DNA from: a virus
Strand: one strand, 5' to 3'
Length of the DNA: 64,000 nt
Virus record (IMG/VR): IMGVR_UViG_3300045120_000483
Span: 1-64,000 of that record
The position numbers and the translations under genes are program-made. Below the pieces are notes generated by a model that was not told the DNA's origin, did not search any database, and was given only the letters and a program-made list of their open reading frames with translations. Shown here in pieces: positions 38,581-46,993 of this stretch; the first letter of the stretch is position 1; each line of letters opens with the position of its first letter.

Positions 38581-39243
38581 CTAACCATCATGTTTCTCCC
38601 GGGGAATAAACAAAGTGTCTGACACGTTACGACCCACTTCCTTATAATTCAATTCCTCAAAAAGCTCCTGAAGGGGAAGATGTAGAGTTTCAACAGAAAT
38701 AGCTGGTCGGTACTTCTTAATCGTCTCCAGACCCCCCGAAATGATTTGGTATTCCGCCCCCTCCGTATCCAATTGAATGGCATCCAGACCATGAGCCCAC
38801 GCAAAATCATCGATAGCAACGGTCGGAACCGGAACCTCCGTTTCCTTCTTTTCATGAACAAGGGAATGCTCCCCCGAATTCAGATAAGAGGTACGTCTTA
38901 ATATAGCCATTCCGACTTTATCAAAAAGAGCCTTGTTGTGAGGAAAGATATTTCGCCCAAAACAATTCTGTTGAAGACAATAGAAATTCAGGGCTTCCGG
39001 CTCATAGGTAATCACTTCGGAAAACACTTCCGACCACAACCTGGGATACATCCCACATCCTCCCCCGGCCTGGAGGAGGACGCCCTTCGGCATCTTTGTC
39101 ATGTTGTTTAAAAAAAGCTTCTTTAGGCCCGGAAATTCGTTGGAGGGACCATCCCAAAGCCCATTATCTTCCTTAATCCAGGTCCAGGGGCCGACCCCCT
39201 CAATTTGTTGTTCTCTTACCGTCACTAAATCTCTAAAATTCAT
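38581..39243 (-). CDS. FkbM-family SAM methyltransferase
   Basis: 220 residues. Motif I is VLLQAGGGCGMYP, motif II VITYEPEALNFYCL, and LDAIQLDTEGAEYQIISGG is the FkbM landmark. FkbM enzymes methylate sugar hydroxyls or small molecules. In a phage this may cap a glycan on DNA, the virion or the host surface. The start overlaps the stop of the upstream small gene (ATGA). Confidence 0.75.
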   Translation of the reverse strand: MNFRDLVTVREQQIEGVGPWTWIKEDNGLWDGPSNEFPGLKKLFLNNMTKMPKGVLLQAGGGCGMYPRLWSEVFSEVITYEPEALNFYCLQQNCFGRNIFPHNKALFDKVGMAILRRTSYLNSGEHSLVHEKKETEVPVPTVAIDDFAWAHGLDAIQLDTEGAEYQIISGGLETIKKYRPAISVETLHLPLQELFEELNYKEVGRNVSDTLFIPREKHDG

Positions 39244-39401
39244 ATCTTAATATCTTCCTCCAAATAGTATACCTGTCCTTCTTTTATCATCATAGGCTTT
39301 TCCACCATCGGATATATCCTTATCCCCGTCCCATTGCTTATTATGATTTCTTGTTTACCCGGAGATATGTAAACCACATCTTTACTTTCGCTCTTGAACA
39401 T
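39240..39401 (-). CDS. 53-residue protein, hypothetical
   Basis: Begins MFKSESKDVVYISPG and ends VYYLEEDIKI; strand-rich. Its start overlaps the primase end by 20 bases and its stop overlaps the methyltransferase start. Probably a real gene of the operon; unknown function. Confidence 0.5.
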   Translation of the reverse strand: MFKSESKDVVYISPGKQEIIISNGTGIRIYPMVEKPMMIKEGQVYYLEEDIKI

Positions 39402-40410
39402 TTACTTTACTCCAAAAAGCTAATTTAGCTTGAGCCATCATACCTGAGTAGGTATTTTCCAAAAGAATAGTCTCAATCTGAGACGGAGAATGCCCGTCCA
39501 GAACCATCGCATTGATATCTTTGGGTTTTAGGCCGGGGGGCCAAATGACCACCGAAAATCCCGTCGAAATAGCCTTAAGGATTTTTTCCTTAAGGTGAGG
39601 ACTTCGGGGTTCATTATCATAACAAACAACAAGTTTAACAGAGGGAAGATGCTTTGTCAAGGAAGAAAAGTTAGCTCCCGCAATTGCTACTGAGTTAGAA
39701 AGAAAGGCACAATCTAGAGGTCCTTCCAGGGCGTAGATCGTCTGAGAGAAATCAACCTTTTCCAGGTTGTAAATCATCGCATGAGAATCATCCAGATTGA
39801 TGGAAATGTAGCGAACTCCATCCGGCTCTAGGCTTCGGCCCTGATAAGCAAAAAGTTTCTTTTCCCGGGAAAAGAACGGAATGATAACCCGACCATGCTC
39901 ATATCCCATTGATTCCGGAGAGAATTTACCCGGCATCAAATTATTCGTCCAGGCCTGAAAATTAGGAACCCACCGAAATTCCTCCAGATAATCCGCAGGA
40001 ATCTTTCGGCCTCTCAGGTATTTAACTGCTTCATGGTTCGGCGGCAAATGGGTGATTTTCTTCGCTCTAGAATAGGCTTCAAATGCTCTCTCCAAATCGT
40101 TCTTAACAGCAATCTCCTCCGGGGTCTTGATCTCTGCTTGCCGGGGTCCATACTTTTCGAACTTCAATTGAGACCAAAGCACGGGATCAATCCGGTATAA
40201 AAAGACCTCAAAAGGAAGGTCAACGGAACAGTTGAAGCACCGGAAGCGATAGTCTCCTTCCTTTTCATAGATATACCCCCGCTTCTTTCGTTTATTCGCA
40301 GAATCACCACATAGCGGGCAAGAAAAATTGACTAGCTTCGGGGACTTACGCTTGAACCCCTCTAACCGTACAGCTACCAGATTGATATATTTTTGGTGAA
40401 AAAACGACAT
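39382..40410 (-). CDS. 61: DNA primase gp61
   Basis: 342 residues, the T4 primase size. The N-terminal zinc ribbon is CPLCGDSANKRKKRGYIY with CFNC further on. TIYALEGPLDCAFL and KLVVCYDNEPRSP form the TOPRIM-like core with the catalytic Glu and Asp pair. It makes RNA primers for lagging-strand synthesis with the gp41 helicase. It heads the nucleotide operon. The promoter -10 ends 8 nt before the ATG and no ribosome site is seen, so a leaderless or nearly leaderless mRNA is expected. Confidence 0.9.
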   Translation of the reverse strand: MSFFHQKYINLVAVRLEGFKRKSPKLVNFSCPLCGDSANKRKKRGYIYEKEGDYRFRCFNCSVDLPFEVFLYRIDPVLWSQLKFEKYGPRQAEIKTPEEIAVKNDLERAFEAYSRAKKITHLPPNHEAVKYLRGRKIPADYLEEFRWVPNFQAWTNNLMPGKFSPESMGYEHGRVIIPFFSREKKLFAYQGRSLEPDGVRYISINLDDSHAMIYNLEKVDFSQTIYALEGPLDCAFLSNSVAIAGANFSSLTKHLPSVKLVVCYDNEPRSPHLKEKILKAISTGFSVVIWPPGLKPKDINAMVLDGHSPSQIETILLENTYSGMMAQAKLAFWSKVNVQERK

Positions 40411-40418
40411 TCGGTTTC

Positions 40419-40447
40419 AGAATACACCCAACTCCCTGAGTTGTCAA
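40419..40447 (-). promoter_or_regulatory. Early promoter of the primase operon
   Basis: TTGACA (40447-40442), 17-nt spacer, TATTCT (40424-40419). Leader of 0-2 nt. Confidence 0.75.
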
Positions 40448-40471
40448 CGAAAAAGAAATAGCATTTTCCTG

Positions 40472-40500
40472 TTGACAGAATCAAAACAAAATGCGATAAC
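40472..40500 (+). promoter_or_regulatory. Early promoter of 40525-41083
   Basis: TTGACA (40472-40477), 17-nt spacer, GATAAC (40495-40500), back to back with the primase promoter. Confidence 0.7.
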
Positions 40501-40524
40501 TAATCATCGAAACAGGAGGACCCC

Positions 40525-40857
40525 ATGGCCAAGACGAAGGAAAAGGTTCCGGAACTGAGGATCACTGAGGCAAATCAGTCGGAAATGATCAACCGCTTTG
40601 CGGAGATCAAGGCCTTCAAGGCCAGCATCGAAGCCGAAGAAAAGCTGATTCGGGACGCCTTTGTGAAGCTGGGAGGTCAGACCCTAATCGACAACGATGA
40701 GTTCGAAGTCTCTAATGAACTCTTTGTGGTCCGGGCCATTATCACCGATACCGATCGATTCGACACCAAACGCTTCAAGGAAGAGCACCCGGACCAGTAC
40801 AAAGCTTATCTGAAGGCCGGGACGACCACTACCGTCACCTGTTGCAACCGCAAGTAA
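40525..40857 (+). CDS. Conserved small early protein
   Basis: 110 residues after AGGAGG. Lys/Glu-rich helices (EMINRFAEIKAFKASIEAEEKLIRD), then DRFDTKRFKEEHPDQYKAYLKAG, a pattern seen in other phage proteins. Two Cys near the end. It has no named family. First gene of a short + strand early unit. Confidence 0.6.
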   Translation: MAKTKEKVPELRITEANQSEMINRFAEIKAFKASIEAEEKLIRDAFVKLGGQTLIDNDEFEVSNELFVVRAIITDTDRFDTKRFKEEHPDQYKAYLKAGTTTTVTCCNRK

Positions 40858-40870
40858 GGGAGGAAATATC

Positions 40871-41083
40871 ATGAGCGAACAAGAATATCTCCCCTATGCC
40901 GTTCGAACAATTGATCATATCAACGGCCCCCTGATAGCCCGATTTCATTCAATGTCAGTAGCCGAAGATTTTGCGTTAGAGAGGTCTAGGCGCTATCGAA
41001 ATCACACATATTTTGTCATCGATACCAACTATAAAGACCCCCATATAACAACGATATTCCGAAATGGAGAAAGCATAACTTAA
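40871..41083 (+). CDS. 70-residue early protein, hypothetical
   Basis: GGGAGG precedes the start. Features include PYAVRTIDHINGPLIARF, SVAEDFALERSRRYRNHTYFVIDTN, a layout like small WYL- or DUF-type domains but unassigned. Same unit as the preceding gene. Confidence 0.5.
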   Translation: MSEQEYLPYAVRTIDHINGPLIARFHSMSVAEDFALERSRRYRNHTYFVIDTNYKDPHITTIFRNGESIT

Positions 41084-41091
41084 AATAACAC

Positions 41092-41120
41092 TTGACTTAA
41101 GATGCCGAATTTTGTATTCT
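41092..41120 (+). promoter_or_regulatory. Early promoter of 41160-41495
   Basis: TTGACT (41092-41097), 17-nt spacer, TATTCT (41115-41120). Confidence 0.65.
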
Positions 41121-41159
41121 CTCATTATCGGAAACGGGATGCAACGGAGGAACAAAATC

Positions 41160-41495
41160 ATGGCAAATCATCTGGTTACCCGCGACACGATGCAGACCCT
41201 GGTGAACAACCCGGCTCTTCGGGATCAGGTCATCGGGCGGGCCTTGGTTGTGATCTTCAAAAACCAGACTGCCTCAGAGCGGATGGTCAATACCACTGAG
41301 GTAGACAACGGGGTGGGTTTCACCGGAGCGGACGCCAAGTCGGGCTCTATCACCGCCAAGTATTTCATCAAGCATGGAACTTTGTTGGAGTGGCAGGTTG
41401 AAAGGTGGATGAAGCCCGGAAAGTCCGGCTTTGCGCGGATCACCAAATACTGGGCCCAATTGGATGAGGCCGCCAAGGCTAAAGCGGCGGCTTAA
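41160..41495 (+). CDS. Conserved phage early protein, hypothetical
   Basis: 111 residues from MANHLVTRDTM, after CGGAGG; a longer frame is upstream of the promoter start and not used. VIGRALVVIFKNQT, NGVGFTGADAKSG and HGTLLEWQVERWMKP form a pattern that I recognise from many phage proteins of unknown role. Its own promoter and shared terminator region make it a separate unit. Confidence 0.65.
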   Translation: MANHLVTRDTMQTLVNNPALRDQVIGRALVVIFKNQTASERMVNTTEVDNGVGFTGADAKSGSITAKYFIKHGTLLEWQVERWMKPGKSGFARITKYWAQLDEAAKAKAAA

Positions 41496-41536
41496 AAAAG
41501 GAACCGGGTCAGGGAGAACTTACCCCCACCCGGTTC
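41494..41536 (-). terminator. Terminator at the end of the 42257-41509 genes
   Basis: GAACCGGGT/ACCCGGTTC, a 9-bp stem (41501-41509 and 41528-41536), then TTTTTT on the minus strand at 41499-41494. The stop of the minus-strand gene lies in the stem. Confidence 0.75.
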
Positions 41537-42009
41537 ACTTCTGGCCCTAATATTGTAATCGAAACATTGATATCCTCTTCCTGGATAGGCCAGATGTACT
41601 GTTGGAAAACATTACACCAGCGGGTCACTTTCGACCTGTAAATGGCCTGTCCAGGTTCGGCATCCTTCGGAATTGAAAACTTAGTTTGAAAAGATTGTGG
41701 AGTGTGCTGCATCGCATAATGATAGGTCGTTGGAGCTTGTTCAAATTGTTGAACGATTGGCAGCATTCCAGGTTTATTCACATTAGTAATTAAAAAGCGA
41801 CGAACGATTCCATCACAATTACGATGTTCTGTGGCCAACCATTTGAAGGTTACTTCTGACCCGGGATAAATCTCCTTGGGAAAAATATCAACAGAATGAA
41901 TTGTAATGGCGGGATGTCGATCCGCCAACATGAGAATAGGAGCGGCGATTACACTAATCGAAAATAATGCCGCCAAAATATGACACATGATATAACGGGG
42001 AATCTTCAT
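41509..42009 (-). CDS. Exported or membrane-anchored protein, Ig-like
   Basis: 166 residues from MKIPRYIMCHILAALF; start chosen from the ATGA overlap. A single N-terminal hydrophobic segment (ALFSISVIAAPILML), then a domain with YPGSEVTFKWLATEHRNCDG and AEPGQAIYRSKVTRWCN that looks like an Ig-like beta-sandwich with a disulphide. It should sit in the periplasm. Role unknown. Confidence 0.55.
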   Translation of the reverse strand: MKIPRYIMCHILAALFSISVIAAPILMLADRHPAITIHSVDIFPKEIYPGSEVTFKWLATEHRNCDGIVRRFLITNVNKPGMLPIVQQFEQAPTTYHYAMQHTPQSFQTKFSIPKDAEPGQAIYRSKVTRWCNVFQQYIWPIQEEDINVSITILGPEVNRVGVSSP

Positions 42010-42257
42010 TTTCCTACCCCCATAAAATGCTGAAGGGCCTCCCATGCTGCATAAAGAGCAACAGGAGCGCCAACAATCCAACCAGCCCAGATTCTAACTG
42101 AGGCCCATAACCACTCCATTCTTGCATCCGACTCCATAATCTTTCGAAGCTGTTCAACCTCTTTATGGGTAAGTGGCCGGTGATCATCGGGGTCTCCCTC
42201 ATATTTGTAGAATGGCCGATGAATTTCCGGATCGATACCCTTCTGTTCCTCAGTCAT
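42006..42257 (-). CDS. Small membrane protein, possible holin
   Basis: 83 residues from MTEEQKGIDPEIHRP. A charged N-terminal half, then one hydrophobic segment (VRIWAGWIVGAPVALYAAW) and a short C-terminus. A one-segment layout like this fits class III holins or accessory membrane proteins; the late-gene context and the exported partner next to it suggest lysis, but this is inference. A few bases of overlap with both neighbours. Confidence 0.45.
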   Translation of the reverse strand: MTEEQKGIDPEIHRPFYKYEGDPDDHRPLTHKEVEQLRKIMESDARMEWLWASVRIWAGWIVGAPVALYAAWEALQHFMGVGK

Positions 42258-42453
42258 CCTGCGCATCCCCCTTAACAAAGGAAATGCCATTTTGTTCCAT
42301 AACTTTCTTTCTTTTTAAAAGAAAAGATGAAAACTTTCTACGCTTACCCAAAGCAGGATCATACATAGTCACCGGACCAGATGTGGAGGAACTAGCCCCG
42401 GCACTACAAGTTGGGGCGTCTTCGTTGATTTCTTTAGATTCGTCTAAGTGCAT
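42250..42453 (-). CDS. Small basic late protein, hypothetical
   Basis: 67 residues starting at ATG 42453. An acidic, Ser-rich first half with CSAGASSSTSGPVTMYDPALGKRRKFSSFLLKRKK in pieces: a GPVTMYDP block followed by a basic patch. Unknown role in the virion operon. Confidence 0.5.
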   Translation of the reverse strand: MHLDESKEINEDAPTCSAGASSSTSGPVTMYDPALGKRRKFSSFLLKRKKVMEQNGISFVKGDAQDD

Positions 42454-42826
42454 CAATGATCCCCTGATCCATCCCGATTTCGTCGGTCCTTATTATTCCC
42501 TCTTCCGAAACATTCCTAATAAGCTCCACCATGATCCCCAAATAGACTAAGAAGGGTTTCAGAAGAGACATATGCTGAACCATTTTTAGGTAGAGAATTC
42601 TACATAATACCTCCGGAGAGAAGACATTATGTAGAACAATCAAATGGTTCAGTATCAGCCTATCTTTCAGTTCTCCTCTTTCTTGCCACCGGGTTAATAG
42701 TTTTTTAATGTACTTTATTCGGTTAACGTCTTCTAAAAATTCCTCCGTTGAGTGACACTGAGGATTGGAGTAGTTCTTGGCACAGTATAAAAGAAAATTA
42801 CGATCATTAAGGACTTCCATAATCAT
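42434..42826 (-). CDS. Conserved T4-type protein (DUF7207-like)
   Basis: 130 residues. NFLLYCAKNYSNPQCHSTEEFLEDVNRIKYIKKLL, split over the first 45 residues, then RLILNHLIVLHNVFSPEVLCRIL and LKPFLVYLG, is a helical pattern found in T4-like and cyanophage genomes, I believe DUF7207. Its role is unknown. Start 42826 overlaps the homing gene stop (ATGA); MEVLND at 42820 is an alternative. Confidence 0.6.
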   Translation of the reverse strand: MIMEVLNDRNFLLYCAKNYSNPQCHSTEEFLEDVNRIKYIKKLLTRWQERGELKDRLILNHLIVLHNVFSPEVLCRILYLKMVQHMSLLKPFLVYLGIMVELIRNVSEEGIIRTDEIGMDQGIIDALRRI

Positions 42827-43476
42827 GTAACTTTAATATGTAAAAGATCAACTCTATTAGAATATTCAGCTTTTGAGACTCTCAAAAAATTACCATTAAG
42901 GTCATGACAAGGTACTTTACCTTTGTATTTCAAACTATTTCCAGGTTTTAATTTTCCTTTATTACTATTACTAAGCTTAATCCGAAGTTCATCAGGACAA
43001 GCTTTCCCTTTTAAGGCTTTCGAAAGGTTTAAACAATGTATAATCGACCTCTCTTTTCCTTTCAGTTTATTTGCATATTTGTTAACCCTTTCGTCTTTTT
43101 CTTTTGTCAATCCTTTATTCCAAGGAATTTTTCCTTTATTCACCACCCCTTTGCTTGAAGCACTAATTTTTCTTTTTGTACTTTCATCACATTTTGCAAA
43201 ATTTCCACCACCAGCTAATCGTGTTAAATTATAGTATTTTTTTCCAAGTTCATTCGGATGTATCAGATTAAGCCATTTTTGTTCAATCTCTCTTATAGTA
43301 TCTTTTGTTTCAACGTATAATACTATCTTTCTCCTAAAGTCACTGGGTCTTCTTCTATATGAATTTAACATCCATTTTGAACTACATACATAACCATCAT
43401 TTTCCTCCCCCCAATGAGAACCTACATAATACATTCTTCGCTTCTTATCAAACCAAATATACACAAACCCGGACAT
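42823..43476 (-). CDS. GIY-YIG homing endonuclease with NUMOD3 motifs
   Basis: 217 residues, AT-richer than its neighbours. GFVYIWFDKKRRMYYVGSH is the GIY-YIG start, and NKGKIPWNKGLTKE, LSKALKGKACPDE and LSNSNKGKLKPG are NUMOD3-like DNA-binding repeats. It interrupts the late virion operon between the 43477 gene and the DUF7207-like gene, with both ends fused tightly to the neighbours. A homing gene that probably cuts phage lacking the insertion. Confidence 0.8.
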   Translation of the reverse strand: MSGFVYIWFDKKRRMYYVGSHWGEENDGYVCSSKWMLNSYRRRPSDFRRKIVLYVETKDTIREIEQKWLNLIHPNELGKKYYNLTRLAGGGNFAKCDESTKRKISASSKGVVNKGKIPWNKGLTKEKDERVNKYANKLKGKERSIIHCLNLSKALKGKACPDELRIKLSNSNKGKLKPGNSLKYKGKVPCHDLNGNFLRVSKAEYSNRVDLLHIKVT

Positions 43477-43794
43477 TTAAAAATCACTTAATGCTACACG
43501 CTTAAGAACGTTATTTCCAGTAGCAAAATAAAGATAGGCATCACTGAATAACAAAGTCCCGGCCCCCACATTTAAAGCCGTGGAATTAGCCGGGTCTGAA
43601 ATGGTGTTGGTAAAACCTAGATTGGCCGCTCTGATTTGAAGATTAGGGGTATTTGCCAGAAGATTGGCTAAGGTGATAATAGCCGTCTGAGCGGTAACAG
43701 AGTTGGCCGCATTATAGACAAAAAGGATTTTATCGGAAGTGTTTGCCGATGTCTTAACCGGCAACTCACTTGTTTTCTTGGTTGAGTCGGCCAC
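43477..43794 (-). CDS. Virion structural protein, hypothetical
   Basis: 105 residues starting at GTG (43794) after GAGG. Thr/Ala/Asn-rich with few charges (SANTSDKILFVYNAANSV, NSTALNVGAGTLLF). Composition is like the decoration or tail-tube-type proteins of this phage. It follows a larger protein of the same kind. Confidence 0.55.
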   Translation of the reverse strand: MADSTKKTSELPVKTSANTSDKILFVYNAANSVTAQTAIITLANLLANTPNLQIRAANLGFTNTISDPANSTALNVGAGTLLFSDAYLYFATGNNVLKRVALSDF

Positions 43795-43797
43795 GTA

Positions 43798-44652
43798 TTA
43801 TGCCTCAGGCAAAATAGAATTTGCCGACGATGCGGTGTTGTTGCTCTGCAATGAAGACATTTCTACTAGGCATTCGTAATGAACTCTACCCGCACGTCCT
43901 CCCAGGACAGAGACGTTTGCAGCCCCGCCAGTGGACGCCTGAAGATTAGCTAGCAAAGTAGCCGATGAACCGTTGGAAGCACCACCGTTGGCCGCCAGAA
44001 CCGCAATAACAACATCCGTATTCGCTTTGGTATTTGCGAAAAGTCCGACGTTGGTCAGAGTAATATCGACATTACCAAAGCCCCCAATGGAGTTAGTCAC
44101 CAAGGTGGCAGTGGCATTCACCGTTGCGTTACTTACTCTGATAGTATCGGTATTGTCATAACCCGAACCCCCAGTGACAGTCAGGTTCTTTAGAAGCTTC
44201 TCCCGCTGAAAAGCATAAACCAAACTGGAGTTGTTTGAAAAGATACCGGCCGCTCCGGTATTAACTGCCGCAGAGACAAGATTTCCGGTTGCATTGGTTG
44301 TTAGAACCACCGTTGCATCAGAAGTGCCGCCACTAATCTTAAGAGTGCTACCATTCGCAAAAAGAGCGCCGTTGGCGACCACTACCGTAACAATCGGGCC
44401 CTGACCTACCCGCCGAAGGTTCCAGCCCGGAGCGGTCACTTTTGACCCTTCTCCCGTAGTATTTGCCATTTTTGTCGGTGTTGCCGCCATCACCCCAATT
44501 GTCTGGGTATTAACAAAAGCATTAATGGTTGAATTAGCATACAATGCATCGTTATTGGCGCTTTGGTTTGTACGGCCCGAACCCTTATTCAGGCTCATTG
44601 CGACGAACTTTGGGGCGTTATTAACTAAATCTACACCTTTATAAATTGGCAT
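43798..44652 (-). CDS. Virion structural protein, beta-rich
   Basis: 284 residues, extremely rich in Ala, Asn, Thr, Val and Gly, almost without charges: a sequence of beta-strands with repeated SNAT and ANGS-type loops. It starts MPIYKGVDLVNNAPKF. The first gene after a late promoter box. A major or minor virion protein is likely; no known family was recognised. Confidence 0.6.
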   Translation of the reverse strand: MPIYKGVDLVNNAPKFVAMSLNKGSGRTNQSANNDALYANSTINAFVNTQTIGVMAATPTKMANTTGEGSKVTAPGWNLRRVGQGPIVTVVVANGALFANGSTLKISGGTSDATVVLTTNATGNLVSAAVNTGAAGIFSNNSSLVYAFQREKLLKNLTVTGGSGYDNTDTIRVSNATVNATATLVTNSIGGFGNVDITLTNVGLFANTKANTDVVIAVLAANGGASNGSSATLLANLQASTGGAANVSVLGGRAGRVHYECLVEMSSLQSNNTASSANSILPEA

Positions 44653-44657
44653 TTTTC

Positions 44658-46403
44658 TTAAACTCCTGATTTCTTTTGTGTATTTATCATTTTGGATTCT
44701 ACATTTAGGGTACTAGCCGACTTCCCCGTCTTATGGACATGGGCAATGGCATCATCCTGATTCTTAAAGACTTTGACCGGTCCCCCTCCGCCCGGAACGG
44801 CATGATACTTACCCTTCCGAAGATGAACATGACCAATCAGAAGACGACCCTTTCGGATACCTAGCTCATTGAGAGTTTCTTCCTTAGTCAGAAGGGGATG
44901 ATGAAGACCATAGGTTCCATCGCGGCCTTTGGTAAGCTTTCCCCCTGATACCGGTTTGGGGCGGGCTCTTTTGACAATCGGCCCATGACCTTTCAACTTA
45001 TCCCGGGCATCCTTATAGGTCTTGTACTGTTGGGCGTGATCTTTCATCTCCGCTTCAGCATCTCTTTTTTCCTTGGCGGCGTCCGCATAACGACCCAGAT
45101 GATAGGCCCTCTGAGCCTGATTATGATGATAATCAGCAACTTTCTTTAGCTTATGATATTCATTTCCAGCCCTTCCGGTTGCCGCCCGGGCCTTATCACT
45201 AGCAGCTTCATACTTGTCTTCATGATGATTTTCGATATCACTTAATCGGCCCTTGCCGGTTAACTCCGAAAGGACATCCTCCTTCACATACTTCATTGCT
45301 TTTTCGTCCCATCTCTTACCCGGGAGTTTAGGCATAGCAAACGGGGGCTTGTCTTCTTTCTTATCATCTAACCGTTGGTTTTTGAAAGCATTATGAGCGG
45401 GCGTTACCTTCAGAAATAATCTCCGACCTTCTTCTAGCTCTTCCTTATTCAACCTCATGACATTCTGAGAATTCTGCTTCTGATGAGCCATCAACTTCAT
45501 CAGTTTCTTACTGATAACCGGAGGCTTCTTTGGGGTGATCCAGGAAGGCTTCTTCAGAAGACTTTCATCCACTGCTTCATCAAAATATCTTTTCTCCAGG
45601 TACTTCTTAATCACCGGTAGATGTTCCTTTAGTTTTTTAACTTCATGGTCGGGTGCTTTGTGAATATAATTGGCAAGATGTTTTTGAGCAAAAGTATGGT
45701 GTAAGGATGCAGCTTCCAAAGCCGCCTTATGCTCTGACTCCTTTTTCTGACGGGCCCTATCACTCATTTTTTTAGTATTAAGTTCATGGTGAATATACTT
45801 GGCAAGACCATGCATCTCTTCGGATTGGGTGTTATGTTTCTCAAATTCTTTGACATGTTCATCGGACGTATAGCTACCCATCTTCTTGGAGTTTAGAGCG
45901 GACTCCGAAAGCCGGTAGTGTTCCATGACCCGCTCAACGACGGTTTTCTTTTTGTCAAGAAGGACTTCCGAATCCTTTGCGGTCGGGTCAAGGATCACCG
46001 GGGTCTTACCTCCCAACTTAACCTTATCATCCTTTTTGGCTTCTTCTTCTTTCATCGTATTCTTTGTCATCTTTCGTAAGGCTAAGTTCATGGAATTCTT
46101 TCGTTTATTTAGCTTTTGGGCGGCATATTCCGGGTTGTCCTTCAGGTTCTTATTCCGCAGACCGGCATGAACGATATAGGGACCCAACCGCTGATTTGAC
46201 ATTTCATTGATATTTTCGGCTGTTTTATGAGTTTTCACCAACCATTCAACGGCATCTTTTTTGGATGGATGATCCCTTTTTAAATTCCAATGAATAGACC
46301 GGGCATCCCAACCTTTTTTTCTAGGTTCAAAAATATTTCCTATATGCTTTCCATTGTATCTGACATTATGGACCGACCCGTCTTGTACTATCTTTACACT
46401 CAT
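44658..46403 (-). CDS. Large modular capsid-internal protein, hypothetical
   Basis: 581 residues, extremely Lys/His/Glu-rich. It seems to be a chain of units separated by candidate gp21 sites: NINE/M near residue 68, LSE/S near 166, LEE/G near 336, LSE/L and LNE/L later on. One unit begins LFLKVTPAHNAF, another RKGRLLIGHVHLRKGKYHA, and the middle has long helical His/Ala-rich stretches. Several unit types resemble those of the 316-2775 genes. It is likely packaged in the capsid and perhaps cut there. Start overlaps the upstream stop (ATGA). Confidence 0.5.
   Translation of the reverse strand: MSVKIVQDGSVHNVRYNGKHIGNIFEPRKKGWDARSIHWNLKRDHPSKKDAVEWLVKTHKTAENINEMSNQRLGPYIVHAGLRNKNLKDNPEYAAQKLNKRKNSMNLALRKMTKNTMKEEEAKKDDKVKLGGKTPVILDPTAKDSEVLLDKKKTVVERVMEHYRLSESALNSKKMGSYTSDEHVKEFEKHNTQSEEMHGLAKYIHHELNTKKMSDRARQKKESEHKAALEAASLHHTFAQKHLANYIHKAPDHEVKKLKEHLPVIKKYLEKRYFDEAVDESLLKKPSWITPKKPPVISKKLMKLMAHQKQNSQNVMRLNKEELEEGRRLFLKVTPAHNAFKNQRLDDKKEDKPPFAMPKLPGKRWDEKAMKYVKEDVLSELTGKGRLSDIENHHEDKYEAASDKARAATGRAGNEYHKLKKVADYHHNQAQRAYHLGRYADAAKEKRDAEAEMKDHAQQYKTYKDARDKLKGHGPIVKRARPKPVSGGKLTKGRDGTYGLHHPLLTKEETLNELGIRKGRLLIGHVHLRKGKYHAVPGGGGPVKVFKNQDDAIAHVHKTGKSASTLNVESKMINTQKKSGV
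44681..44688 (-). promoter_or_regulatory. Late promoter box before 43798-44652
   Basis: GATAAATA on the minus strand, 28 nt before the start, inside the 3' end of the large modular protein gene. Confidence 0.55.
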
Positions 46404-46939
46404 TGTTTCTTAATCAACTTTCGTATTGTTTTCAAGGTCTTAGAGCCTTGTCCGGGGGTGTCGTTTCGGTAATTCTTTAGAAGTTCGGGACTACCGGTCA
46501 TGCGACGGGAGGACATCATTTCCATCTCTGTTAAGTCCCGATCAATATCCGCCCCGGCCAAAAAGCTATTGACCCGGTTGAATGCCACATTTTCAGGTGT
46601 TAAATGGGAGGGACAATCTTGATTCAGACCCCTATTATAAACTTCCATAATGATTTCAAGAGGATAACCATGCTTATCCGCCTTGGCTTTTAGATTATCC
46701 AGGGCTTCCCGACGCATGTTATCCGCAAGCAAATCAACCCGCAGTCGCGAATACAACTGAGGGTCCTTCAGGACATATTTTACAAGAGTTTCAAGGACCT
46801 CCGCCGCAAGGTCCCGGGTATAGGAATTGTTAAAAGATGAGCGGGGGTTGGTCAGAACTTGCCGATAATAGGCAATTCGGGAAATATTTTTTGCAAGTCC
46901 AGCCTGAAGTAATGCCGTTATTTTACCGTCTTGTGCCAT
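46400..46939 (-). CDS. Conserved late protein, hypothetical
   Basis: 179 residues. It has a helical N-terminus with YYRQVLTNPRSSF, then LRVDLLADNMRREALDNLK and EVYNRGLNQDCPS...FNRVNSFLAGADIDRDL. The NRG...A-x-x-RVNSFL pattern occurs in several T4-like phage proteins, to my recollection, without a known role. Start and late promoter suggest a virion or packaging role. Confidence 0.5.
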   Translation of the reverse strand: MAQDGKITALLQAGLAKNISRIAYYRQVLTNPRSSFNNSYTRDLAAEVLETLVKYVLKDPQLYSRLRVDLLADNMRREALDNLKAKADKHGYPLEIIMEVYNRGLNQDCPSHLTPENVAFNRVNSFLAGADIDRDLTEMEMMSSRRMTGSPELLKNYRNDTPGQGSKTLKTIRKLIKKQ

Positions 46940-46983
46940 CTCTAGGGTTGCCGTAGCCTTATCTAGGGGGTCAAATTTCCTAT

Positions 46984-46991
46984 TATTTATG
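46984..46991 (-). promoter_or_regulatory. Late promoter box before 46400-46939
   Basis: CATAAATA on the minus strand, 44 nt before the start codon. Confidence 0.55.
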
Positions 46992-46993
46992 AA

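Noticed and set aside
39652-39658. TTGACA-like match inside the primase gene
   Set aside because: No -10 at a suitable distance.
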